Origin: Chlorokybus atmophyticus
Taxonomy: Eukaryota; Streptophyta; Chlorokybophyceae; Chlorokybales; Chlorokybaceae
DNA: 64,000 nt
Assembly: GCA_009103225.1 (NCBI GenBank)
Contig: RHPI01001616.1
Location: forward strand, 577,827 to 641,826
Direction of reading: 5' to 3'
The notes under the pieces: generated by a model
What the model saw: the letters and a program-made list of their open reading frames with translations, nothing else
Told to the model about the DNA's origin: nothing
The model's database searches: none
Shown here: piece after piece, positions 36,794-48,179 of the stretch
Numbering within the stretch: position 1 is the first letter of the stretch
Layout of the letters: the number at the start of each line of letters is the position of its first letter
Made by a program: the position numbers and the translations under genes

Positions 36794-39499
36794 TTATACG
36801 AAAGTGAAGCCCATGGGCTGAAGCGTGGGAGCACCCGCGGCAGCGCCGCCCGACGTGGGAGACTTCTGACCGTGCTCAATGATGTTGTCGCTCTGGCCGT
36901 CAATCCACCCCGCAGCATCAGAAGTAGAGGCTGGCACACGAACAACATCAACACAACATCACGATGCCACACAGTTGTTGCTTTGCGCACGCACACGCAC
37001 GTGTGCGTGCGCTGGCATGCGCACACATGCACACACGCATGAGAGCGCGCGTGTACACGCACACACACATATATACACATGCCCATTTACATTTGACTCA
37101 CCGTTGTTGTTTGGTTTGGCCTCCGTTGGGCTCACGGGCGCTGCGCCGCTGCTGGTGTTGAGCTTGGCCTTGAGCTGGGTGATCTCCATGACCAGTTTCT
37201 GGATCTGAGCAAGGCTCTGAGTCGCCTGCTCCTCCACGGAACGCACAGTGCTAAGGCCAGAAGGAGCAACCTGGGACACAACAACACAAGGTGAGTCAGA
37301 CGCTTGACATTCGCACAGACACGCTCACACGTGCACACACACAGGCACACAAGCGCACGCACACGCATGCGCACGCGCACGCGCATGCACACACGCACAG
37401 ATGCAAGCGCATACAGGCACACGCACGCGCGCACACACACACGCACACGCAGACATACCTGTGCTGTGTTGTTGGTGAGTAGTGCCGGCGCGAGTGGGCT
37501 GTTGCTGTTGTTGTTGCTGCCGTACTCCGTTGCCGTTGGCGCGATGGGGGGCGGCGGGCGCTTGGGTCGGCGCTTCATGATGGCCGTCTCGAGGTCACCA
37601 CCATCATAATCCACACCGAATTCGGGCTTGTCAACATACTCGTGAGCATCTGTGAGACAGATACACGTAGTAAGTGAGCTGAACAGTGCGTGTTAGTGTG
37701 TGACACGCACACACACACATACACATACCAATCGGTGGGTCGTTTGGTGATGCGAATGCGATGGTAGCAATCGCCTGCGTCCTCAGGATCCTCACTGCTT
37801 CTTTGCCTTCTTCATTCGCCGTCACAAGCGCACAATCATAGGTCCAATGCGCATTGGCCGCTTGCACCAAGCTCGCGAGCTCATCGAATGAACCCGCCAG
37901 GCGCAAAGTCACATCCAAACGCCTCTGTTGGATTTGCAACTGGACAAAAGGAGCCAAAGACCTCGCCGGGTCGAATAGGAGGACCGTGCGTGGGCCAGGG
38001 TTGATCATCATGGAGTCACGCTTGTTGGATGATGTTGGTTGAGGCATCATCTGCATGTGCATGTTGGCTGCACTCGGGCGACGTGTGCCTTTGTCGAACG
38101 AGTTGGATGGACGTGCGGTTAATGCGTGCGAGCCGTGTGAGCCGCTACCGCTGCCGTTCTCTTTGTTGGGGTTGACGAACATGAAGGAGTTGCGTGAGGT
38201 GTTGAAAGGATCGTTGCCACCACCGTTGCCAAGGAGATGTTGGGGTGTCTCCACCTCAATAGAGAGTCTTGACATGGATGCACGCGGGGATGCAGCAGGA
38301 GAGATAAACTCCTCAGGATGGTGATTGCGCATGTTGCGGTAGAGCTCATAAGACGCATCGAGTGTGAACCTATTGCCATGCTTGTCTCTGAAGTTCTGGA
38401 TGAAGGCATGATGTCCATCTGAGCCCACTTTAATCCCATGTTGCTTGAGGTACTTCTGTTCAGCACGCCAGAGCTTCCTGTGGTGCTTGGCTACAACCCA
38501 ACGTATGTGCCAGTCCTGGAAGGACCATATGTTTTTGGACACCAGGTCTGCAAACACGTGGCCGATGACGGAGCCCCAATGTGTGATGGCGCCGAAACAC
38601 TCGGGACCCAATAAGAACAAGACGGGGAAGCAGGACCAGGAGGAGAAGTAGGAGATGGCCATCCAGGTCACGTACTTCTTGCAGTGGATGGGAACGATGG
38701 CGTGGGACTCACGGAACACCTTGAAAGAAACGAGAGTGAGCAAGAGATCACTACTTGTGGTACAATCTATCAAGTAGTTTAATCAAATGTAGTACAAGAT
38801 AATGATACAAAAAGACGGTTGTACGATTGTAGGGTCACCACAGCTCTCTACTACACCATCACACAGACTGATACACACAGATTGATACACACAGACATAC
38901 ACACACTACAATCTCACCTTGAACACCGTCCAGAACATGTAGGATCCATAGGTGAGTCCCAGTCCGAAGAAAAGTCCCTTGACCCATCCATGTGCAAAGG
39001 ATGCAGTGATACCCATGATAAGCGTCCCTTGATTGGAGGTCAACAGAGCCATGGTGGCCTCAGAGTACTCCTCCTTCATGCCGGTGAGGTTGGAGAGTGC
39101 AATGAGCAGCACGGGACAAGTAATGAGCCACTCTCCATAGCGAAGCCATAGGACAAACTTGTGTGTTGGTAGGATGATGAGCCAGGGTGCTCCATGGCCA
39201 GCGTAGAGCTCAATGACGTACTTTGTCGTCTCGATGAAGGCGACGTAGACCACCTCCCAGCCGCATGACTTCTTGTAGCGCTGGTAGGCGAAGAAGACCA
39301 GGCCGAAGATGGTGAGGATGAAGGTGACGTAGATCAGGGCGATGGCGATGGTGTGCTCTGAGTCCGTCCCGAGGTAAGGGTGGAAGGCGTGGTCCGCCGT
39401 GGCGGCGGTGTCATTGGTAGTCGTCGCCGTAGGCGTAGTTGCATGGTCCACCACCGGCGTCGCAGAACTACGGTAGTAGGTGTAGTCGTACAGCCCCAT
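36794..39499 (-). CDS. Channelrhodopsin (chlorophyte light-gated channel opsin)
   Basis: A retinal-binding, light-gated ion channel of the eyespot/plasma membrane used in phototaxis. Five exons join in phase: 38918-39499, 37729-38719, 37459-37649, 37102-37270 and 36794-36930, giving 689 aa. The seven-helix domain is at about 50-275. Relative to Chlamydomonas ChR2, Glu90, Lys93, Glu97, Arg120, Glu123, Thr127 and Cys128 keep identity and even numbering. The Schiff-base Lys is K256 (GHVFADLVSKN) with counterion Asp252. Differences are V83 for Glu83, A134 for His134 and N156 for the Asp of the DC pair (TSNQGT). The long C-terminal tail has a degenerate receiver-like segment (about 437-520), a Pro/Asn-rich linker and a coiled-coil-like VEEQATQSLAQIQKLVMEI. 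It ends GFTFV. The start ATG at 39499 gives the usual short extracellular N-terminus. Confidence 0.95.
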
Positions 39500-40900
39500 C
39501 GCGGACCAAGGGCGGCAGCGCCCCTCGCCCCCGCACCTCCGCTCCCTCCCCCGCTGCCGCCGCCGTCACCCTTAGAGACACCGCCGCCGCCCGCCCCTGC
39601 CTTGGCCTTGGCCCAACGGCCTCTGCCTCCTGACTTTGGCCACGGCACTATTTTAAGAACGCACGCGCAGATTGAAGAGCTCGCTCCTAGAATACAAGCA
39701 ACTACTACTCACTGCACTGACTGGGCTTCACTCACTTGTAGTTCACTGGTCGCTTGTCGCCAACAAGTTGTTGGGGTTGGGGGGCGCACGTGACTGGAAT
39801 CCCGGTCACCACATGCAACGCGACGGCTCCTTTTAGGTCCACCCCTACCCTCCCTGTTGGCCGGCACGCCGCCGGCTCATAAGGAGAGCGCGAGAGTGAC
39901 TAAAGTTTAACACCTTTGATAAAGATGGCCAGTGGTGAAGGTCGACAGCAAAATGAACGGTGGCTCTGCCGTTACGCATAGTCAGCGCGCGTGTGTGCAG
40001 AAAAAGCGCAACGAGGGGAGAGGGGCGTTCCCGTCCGCCGTGTCCGGACGCGGGGACGCAGGCAGCATTCCGAGACCGATGTCGACCGACCCATCTGTTA
40101 GAAGTCCATCCACTTGTCGGTCATGGTGTAGCGACTTGCTATGGTATCGGGAGCCGGTCCAGTTCCGGTGCAATTAAAAGATAGGAAGTTTCACCCTTCG
40201 GTGCGGGAGAGGACATGCTATTTTCGACGTACATGTGTCCCCCTACGCAAGTACAGTTGTGCTGGTTAGGCTGAACCGCCAAAACTGTTGGTTCAAAAGC
40301 GTCTGGGCGCGATATTTAATTTGCGGGTGACTAATAATACTGAGATGATTGCATGATGGTGGCATGATGAGAGGTTGAGCATCAGCGCCGATCTACCGTG
40401 ACCTGACAACTCGATCTACCGTATGCTGCCCCCAAAATAGTTGCGCGGCGCAAGGACCGGTCATGCGGTACCACACTGCCACAGTGACACTGCTTGTGAG
40501 CCGTTACAGCGTGCTATACACAAGAACGTACTAGCGAATCAAGTGACAGCAAGAACCGTACTAATGTAGAACCAGATAGTACCAGTCTGGTGCTATACAC
40601 TGGTATTTGTACAAGTACAGTGTCCTTCGAGTGTTACATTTCAACAACCATCATTTTTGACCTGATTAGCAAGTCAAACGTGATAGTCGTTGACTCCAAG
40701 GTAAAATACCTTTGGTAATCCTACACTTAGAAAGCAATACATGAACATCGTCGCTTGTCAACAGTCCACACGTGATCTTGTAACATAGCTGAAAGGAACC
40801 AAACCTTCGCGCATCTCAAGCATTCAAACTGCAATTTCAGTTCCATTTACTAATCTATAAGGAAGCAATATGTACTGTACTTATTATTGCATAACAAGTT
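39500..40900. other. Channelrhodopsin 5' flank and spacer
   Basis: Upstream of the opsin ATG is a GC-rich, CCGCCG-bearing stretch to about 39.66 kb, probably 5'UTR and promoter. No other gene is seen. Confidence 0.4.
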
Positions 40901-40903
40901 ACG

Positions 40904-40969
40904 TATAAAATCATATTGAGTTAATGACACCGAGAAATCTCGGTGTCATTAACTCAATATGATTTTATA
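40904..40969. repeat. Perfect inverted repeat, 32-bp arms, 2-base loop
   Basis: Arms 40904-40935 and 40938-40969 are exact reverse complements around AA. This is the second long, loop-poor hairpin in the window, again in AT-rich gene-free DNA. Confidence 0.92.
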
Positions 40970-42239
40970 TAGGTGAGCGTTTTTAAAGAGTACACAATTA
41001 TGCACAATGTGATGGATGCGTATTGTAATAATTTACATAAGCATTGCATGCATGCTTACGTGTGCAATTTTTGCGTAATAGTTGAGTAATGCCAAGAATA
41101 GTTGCGATATAAAGCTATTACATATTAAATAATATGGTACAAGCCGTAAATTGCACCATTAAGTGACTCATTGCCAAAACATTACTAATTAAACACGTCA
41201 CATTTTACACGTGGGAAAAATAAAAAGGTTTTTACATGCCGGATATAGCATGCACAATGTTGACTGTACATGGTTAATGCTAGCATATGCACGTACAACT
41301 ATATTACTCATTACTCATTACCTTAGCAATCATACATGAAGTGCAATTGCAGAACATGTGTAAACTCAAAAATGCTGATCAGCAGTTTGAAGTTTACAAC
41401 AAAATTTAAGGGCAAGTATGTCGAACATTTAAATAAATGTCATGTGTAACACAAAGCTTTATAACAAGATGGGAATTTCATATTGACAAGTTGATTGTGT
41501 GGTTGCATAACCAACAATTATAGTGAACTTAAAATTGCTTGTGCAGTTGTTGATAAATTTAAATATATTAAAAACTTGCATCATTACTGCTTGCATTGCT
41601 TATTTTACTTTGGCCTAACACTAATTTAGACATTAAGCAACCACCTCAACCCTGACTATGACACCCGCCGTGTGGATTGTATTGTTCATGACTATTTGCA
41701 AGTGTGCATGCTATATATTAGTATATATATACAGCTGTGGTTATACTTATTCGTAAGCATAATATGACTGTTAGATTGACACTAGCCAACAAGCCAACAT
41801 ATAAATAAAGCATTTTACACATACATACACATTATTTCACACATGCAAGTTGCACCATGACATGATTAAAAAGCGCTTTACATTAATTATTGTAATTTTA
41901 CAACATCTATTGATTTTGTGTGAGAAGTAGCACAAGTATCCATACAAGCCATATTGATCGAGAACGGTTTGAAGCCTTTGTATGGCCTATCGGTAACAAC
42001 CCTTATGTTTGAACTGCATTTGCAAGCACCCTTATCATGTTTGCATATATGCATCCACAAGAATGCAGCATACAACACCATTGTCGCAAAATGTTTCCCC
42101 TGCCGGCCGATTAAATACTGGTAACGGCCGTGAACCTGAGGATACTTATTTAGACTGTCATGGCTTAGTTCACCTGTAATCTCGATATAGAGACCTGAGT
42201 ATAACGGCCGTCCCCGGCCGTTTACACAAAGGGGCTGAC

Positions 42240-42440
42240 CTAGCCTGACAGGTACCTGTCAGGTACTTATCAGTCAAGTCAAAGGGACTTGATTTAACTA
42301 ACTTGTACCTGTAAGATACCTATCAGTCAAGCAAAGGTGACTTAGCTTAACTAACAGACTATCTGACCGGTACTTATCAGTTGGGTACCGGCAACTTTGT
42401 GGTAAGTGTCCCTAACTGCTAGGTATCTGGTTATGACTAA
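42240..42440. repeat. Minisatellite, about 65-bp unit, three imperfect copies
   Basis: Units share GGTACTTATCAGTCAAGTCA-like and TTAACTAAC-like words at 42262, 42316 and 42372. Diverged. Confidence 0.65.
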
Positions 42441-42756
42441 CGGTACCTTAGAGTACCATCAGTAATGAGTAGGTACCGCGTTTGTGTGACATCGACTGTG
42501 CAAGACGGCAATCATATATCACAACTTGATTACATTACAGTCATATACATGTCACCTACACAAGACAAGCCTCACTACTAACATACTACGGTATACTACT
42601 ACACTACTACGGTAGTTGTACTACCTACTACACTACAGTCTGCCGCCGCTAAGACTTGTGCTGCCGCTTGCCTGCTGCTTCCGCCTTGCTAGCCTAGCCG
42701 TCCTGAGGAAAGAGGGGCGGTCAGCTAGGGCGGCGCAACACATTATATACACAACA

Positions 42757-42800
42757 CCACCACCACCACCACCACCACCACAACAACAACAACAACAACA
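42757..42800. repeat. (CAC)n(CAA)n trinucleotide repeat
   Basis: A run of CAC units followed by CAA units; a CCG-rich run follows at 42940-42990. Confidence 0.85.
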
Positions 42801-42987
42801 GCGCACCTGCTGGCGGCCGCCGCCACCGTCGCCGCCTGGCCTGGTGGCCGCCCTGCAACACGAAGAGTGGAAGGGCGGTCAGGCTGCGCTGCTGCGCACT
42901 ACACGACAAGACATGCACAAGCACACAAGCACATACCTGCCGCCGCCGCCGCCGCCGCCACCGCCACTGCCGCCGCCGCCGCCGCCG

Positions 42988-43039
42988 CACAACGCTCAAC
43001 TGCGCAAACTCACGTGACCTTGCGCAGTTGAGCGTTGTG
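42988..43039. repeat. Inverted repeat, 20-bp perfect arms, 12-base loop
   Basis: Left arm 42988-43007 (CACAACGCTCAACTGCGCAA), right arm 43020-43039 its exact complement, loop containing CACGTG. Confidence 0.9.
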
Positions 43040-43111
43040 TTGCGGCTTAGCGTTTGGATTCACAAGGGGACCGTTAGACTTAAAAACTCAACGGCTTCCC
43101 TTATGACACCA

Positions 43112-43153
43112 TTGTACCATTACGATGATACTTATACCATCGTAATGGTACAA
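43112..43153. repeat. Inverted repeat, 16-bp arms, with GTACCAT words
   Basis: TTGTACCATTACGATG and its exact complement around a 10-base loop, followed by more GGTAC words to 43260. The words resemble those near the mobile genes at 52.8, 58.3 and 63.8 kb. Confidence 0.85.
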
Positions 43154-44415
43154 AAGTATCAATACAATGGTACCATTGTAAAGGTACTGCTGTACCACAT
43201 CGATGGTACGATCGTATCATTGTATTAAGAGGAAACTTCCATCGTATCATGAATCGATACTTGTCCCAACTCACCGCCACCGCTCGTCCCTAAGTTGGGA
43301 CTGATAAGTCAATTGCTTGCCATTTTAATACGTTATCGTCGTAAAATGCTATACGACTGGCGGTCGATCGTATTAACTACGTAAATATTCCGTACCATTC
43401 GTTGAAATTAGGGGACTGAGAGGTGACTTTATTGCCATGACAGGTAGGTCGCCGCCGCGGGTGCTGTACGATCGGCGGTCGGCCGTCGACATATATTACA
43501 AGCAGGTTATGACAGGCAGGCAGCAGTCCATTATATTGTACGATAGGCAATCGGCCGTTGATTGTTATCCACAATATACACCGGCAGCCCAGTCAGTCCT
43601 GTTATGGCCCAAGTCGTCAGGGTAAGGTACGGTCAGGTAGGGTCAGGCACTCGTCAGTCCCTTAGTCCCTGGTCAGTCACCGTGTAATATTTGCAACGAT
43701 AAACGTCGACTTGCATCGACGTGTGTATTGCAACAAGATTGAGGTCTGCGCTAGATAAAGCACCCGATTCATGACATTGCAAAACATATGAGCCCTAATT
43801 GATTGGTTCCTCACATACAGATGCTCAAAAAGAAAGGGTCGTGTAGGTTAAATATGCATAGCTATAGCATGTTAATTACAATTGCCCTAGTTACAAAACA
43901 TTTGCATTTACGTTATCATCACGCAAATAATGTCACTAGTCAACATAACATATTATCGGTACGCAGACGACATCCTAAGCCGCCACATGCATGTTTTATG
44001 AATTTGGCCGTTTATGTTAGCATATATTCAAAACGCAAGCTTGGTGGAGTGCACCAAATCCTTACCTTCGTATATAACATTGAGAGTGCAACACATTACT
44101 TTATAAATATGTGTGATGCAAGTTGATATGCATACATGTTACAATTCCCACGTTCGCATATTACAGTGTGCAAACTTCATCAGTAACCGTTAAGCCGGCG
44201 TCCGCATCTCGGAATCACTCAAACAATAAGCTGCAGTTTTTTAAGTTGCTACCTTGCGTGGAAAAACATATTATTCATGCGGTCTTGCCATGTATATGTT
44301 ACAACAATGTTAATGTTATTGCTACTTACAATAACATCTTACATTTATCAAGGTCATCATAACTGGTGTCACCAAACATCATTGCAGCTATCTTATGTTA
44401 TATTGCATATATGAC

Positions 44416-44464
44416 ATGTTATGCTATATGATGTATATAGTATATATACTATATAGCATAACAT
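44416..44464. repeat. Nested AT-rich inverted repeat
   Basis: ATGTTATGCTATAT and its complement, with an inner AGTATATATACT palindrome. Confidence 0.85.
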
Positions 44465-46828
44465 TATGCATCTTACATGCGCATGTTATCACATGATATG
44501 CACGCAATGCTGCTAGTCGCATAGTAACAAAATAATACGCAATAGTACGCGTACAACAAGCAGTCATTAATCATACGTTGAAAGTACGTGAAAGCGTACG
44601 TTATTGGGCTACAATAGGTCATTTTCGTAAATGACCGCGGATTGCGCAGCAAACGGCCTTTGGTGACGTGACGCGCGACTTGTCACGCGGCGGGTAGGTC
44701 GCGGCAGCGCCGTGCGACCCACCTCACCTACCGGTATTCGCACTGCAAGTAATAAAGCATCTTTTGAAAAATGTTATGAAGTTGTGTAATAACATGTTAT
44801 GCGAAAGCATTACCATTAATAATGACATTGATTATATCATGTAATTGGTGGGATCAAACATGTATGATTATAATGTACAATGAGTTGCCCATCATCACTT
44901 GTTAGCACACATATTGCATCTTAGACATTATCAATATTTATTAATCGTGCGCATGAATAGAATATAAAATATGTACTGGCCGACGTACTGTGGAAAAAGT
45001 ACGACAAAGCACGCGTACTTTGCATACCACGTACTAGTACGCATACTGCGTACTTTGTAACTATGGCTAGTCGTGCTATTAATACATCATAGTAGTGCGT
45101 CTGCTTATGGTATCAACACTTAGTGTTTATGGTATAAGCCAAAGCTAGGTTGACCGGTAATGTCTAAACTGTTAAGTTTCAGTAAAGTTTAAGCAGCATG
45201 CTACGATAGATGTAAATCCTCAACAACCACACGCGTGCACCCTGTTGCAAAAAGCATTCCTTATGATGTGTAGATTTATAGCCAATCACTCAATGAGCTG
45301 ATTGGCACATGAGTGTGGCACAAAACATCTAAACTTGCTGTACCGGGAAGGTGCATTGAGTAATTACAAATCAACCATAAAAGCACCAAGTCCTTTATGG
45401 TCAAGTGGGCTGTGACACATGCATATGATTACGCATTACTGTAGCTGTGCAATGGTGCTATTACTCACATAACATTTTACACTTGACAATGTGTTTGCAA
45501 GTGAAGATAACATGTATGTGTTAGCACGTGTTGATGCCACTGCAAGGTAATTAGCCTAAGTTATGCGTAATACACAATATGTAATTTTATGATTGCGCAC
45601 TGAGTCATACTAAGCTTTAGTGTAAATGTACTTTTGAATGTGTAAGTCTTGCACCGTAAACCCATAAATCTCAACACTAATTCTCTTGTGTCGTCCTTTG
45701 AACTTTCGCATGGAGCATTCTGCGCTTTTAAGTTTTGAGGCTACTAACATATGTGACGAAGCTGCTAGTGTGTGCATGTACTTTAGCCACACGCATGTAT
45801 GCGCAGTCCATGTCGCAGTAATGACAACATCACAAGGCAAATGCGCACTCCCCCTCCCTCACCCCCTCACGCCATACACACAACTCTCGGTGCAGAGAGC
45901 CGTGGTTGTGCAAGCCCAAGTGAACAAACAGTTTACATGAGTTATACAGTGTTCTCCGTTGATTCGGTTTCAAACCTTATAATTTCATACACAGTGCATA
46001 TGCTATGCATGTTTCATGCATGTGAGGGCGGATCTGTTTTGATAATGGTCGAGTGGTAGCAAGCGTTAGTAAATCAACAAGCAAACCATTTGCATGTGCT
46101 AAACTCTGGGGACAGGAAGATTGGCATGGATGTTGGAGTGATGCCGAAGTGAGCATAGCAGCAACAGACCTGGCCGAAGCCCTAGCGCATAATGCTGATT
46201 CCATTTTGTACGTGGCTTATTCATGCAGATGTCATGCTTGTGTTGCGAGTCACAATCACAGCCATGAGTTCTATCATTTGTGCCCGGCAATTTTACACTC
46301 GCATAACTGCTCGCGCACTGTGGCGTGGGCAGCCCTGCGAGTGCGAAATAGCACGCGGCACTATCTTGTCATACAGTGCCAAGCGCGTGGGAGGATCGAA
46401 GGTGGGCGGGAAAGATCATGTATGTATACGCGCGCATGTGACGTGCGTGGAGAGCACCGCATCACATGCCTTGTACATATACATGGACAAACATGTGCAC
46501 TCTCTAGCGCGCTCTGTGCGCTTTCACACTAATCAGCGCGGGGCAGGATAATTAGATAAAGATCTCTCTGTCGCGCGCAACTGCACGCGCAGGAGATCAA
46601 GGCCAAAGCAGGATGCACCCATCAAGGATTGCAGCTCACGAGTACGCGCGTGGGAAGCCAAGCTGCTGCAGTTTTTGTGCAAGTCATCTGAGAAACAGTT
46701 GGCTGCCATACATGGTAGGTAAACCGTAGCCAGTATCCAGCCACTAACAAAACAGAATCAATATGTACCTAGCGCACCATACAAGACAACTCTACTACAA
46801 TAACAAAGTCTCCAACAACACATATCTG

Positions 46829-48179
46829 CTACTGGGTGTAAATGATGGGAGTGCGATAGCAGCGCAGGTCCAGGCGCAGCTCAAGGTCCGCCAGCGGGGG
46901 CGGCTCGGCAAAGTACTTGTCGTCCGGTTTGTCCACTGCGTCCCAATCGTTGGGACCACGTGTTCGGCGAATGTTGGCACCCGCTTCTTGATGGTTCAAC
47001 GCGAACGAGTGCGGGTCGTTGTCAAAGGCGTAGAAGACCGTGTACAGGTCCTTCTCATACATGAATCGGAAGAACAGGGGTGTCCATACAGGCCACTTCT
47101 CTTTGGTCCATGTGTTGGGCTTGACGGGGGCAAAGAAAGTCATTTTATAGTTTAGCGGCAAGTGTGGCTCGTACGTGGAGTTGCTCAGCTGCTCATCGCT
47201 CCAGTCGAGAAACCCTCGCCAAGTGTGGGGAAACATGACAGCTCCCCAGCTGCAGACCATGCGGTTCTTGTAGAAAGGATGCCTCATGGACGGGAAGCCG
47301 AACGCGTTGAGACAAAGGCCCACATTGTGAGGGTCAAACTCTAGTAGGTAGTATCTATAGGTGGCCAGCCGCATGAACCGGTAAAAGTATGGGCTGCAGA
47401 ATAATGCAACATGTCAGGGTACAGCTCAAAATGCAAAGCAACTAATGACAGCTTCAAGCCGCATATGCAACTCACCTCACTTCCAAATCGTCCTCGAATA
47501 TGACCGGCACGCTGTACTCATCCGGAGGATAAAAGGACTCCAGCCAGCTCAACTTAAGCCCAACGTTCCGCTGACGAAAAACAATTGTCTTCACGCCGTG
47601 GGGCCACTCAAACTCGGCTGCCAGCTTCTTGACTTCGTCATGATCTTTCTTCACTTTCGTGCAGCGATCCACAAGTATGCGGAGATCAACAATGTCACCA
47701 AGATAATCCGCCTACAAAAGGATCATATCAGTGCATTGCTATCATTGCATGTGTGAACATAATCATGAACCACATGTATGCGAGCATGCACACATGAGAC
47801 GCACCTTGGATAGGGAAGTCAACAGCCGTTGCAAGCTTGCAGGCCTGTTGCAAGTGATGACAAGCAGTGTGAATACGAGCTTCTGTGGCCTTGCATCCAC
47901 AATGGCAGTTGCATTTATTGTCGAGGGAGCAGGGCCGTCATAGTCAAGTTTTAACCACTTGTTCGTCTCATCTTGATACAAAACACTGCCTGGGAGAAGG
48001 ACAGGCTGAGCGGGCGCTACCAGACGGTCTCCATGATTGTTCGCAGTCAAACGATAATTGATGGAGAGGCCGCCGACAACAAGCAGTATCAACACCAGAA
48101 GGTTGAACTGCGATCGGGAGCAGTTGCCTTCGATGATTGAACCATTGGATGCAGTGGGTGTGGTGCGCGAGTAAGCCAT
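46829..48179 (-). CDS. Type II membrane glycosyltransferase (GT-A fold, GnT-I-like)
   Basis: A Golgi-type sugar transferase. Three exons join in phase: 47805-48179, 47476-47711 and 46829-47393, giving 391 aa. There is a short cytosolic N-terminus, one membrane anchor at about 25-43 (LLVLILLVVGGLSI), a stem, then the nucleotide-sugar domain with LLVITCNRPASLQRLLTSL. The metal-binding EDD triad is in VIFEDDLEVSPYF, spanning the exon 2/3 junction. CSWGAVMFPHTWRGFLDWSD resembles the acceptor/loop region of GnT-I-type enzymes. The exact sugar and acceptor cannot be told from sequence. The start is chosen because the ATG follows a tgcag acceptor of a likely 5'UTR intron and directly precedes the anchor. 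It ends at a TAG. Confidence 0.82.

Larger units (their letters stand above)
40970..46828. other. Gene-poor AT-rich region
   Basis: Almost 6 kb with no supportable gene: short ORFs only, composition AT-rich with frequent ATGT/ACAT and GTAC words. Contains hairpins, a minisatellite and CAC/CAA/CCG microsatellites, listed separately. The stretch 45.6-46.55 kb is more balanced in composition, with an ORF at 46053-46532 that has no recognised domain. Confidence 0.55.

Noticed and set aside
39380-39793. Pro/Ala-rich ORF overlapping the channelrhodopsin start
   Set aside because: Antisense of the opsin 5' exon and GC-rich flank; no independent support.
46053-46551. Cys/His-rich ORFs as a zinc-finger protein
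   Set aside because: Cys and His spacing fits no finger family, and overlapping frames are equally open.
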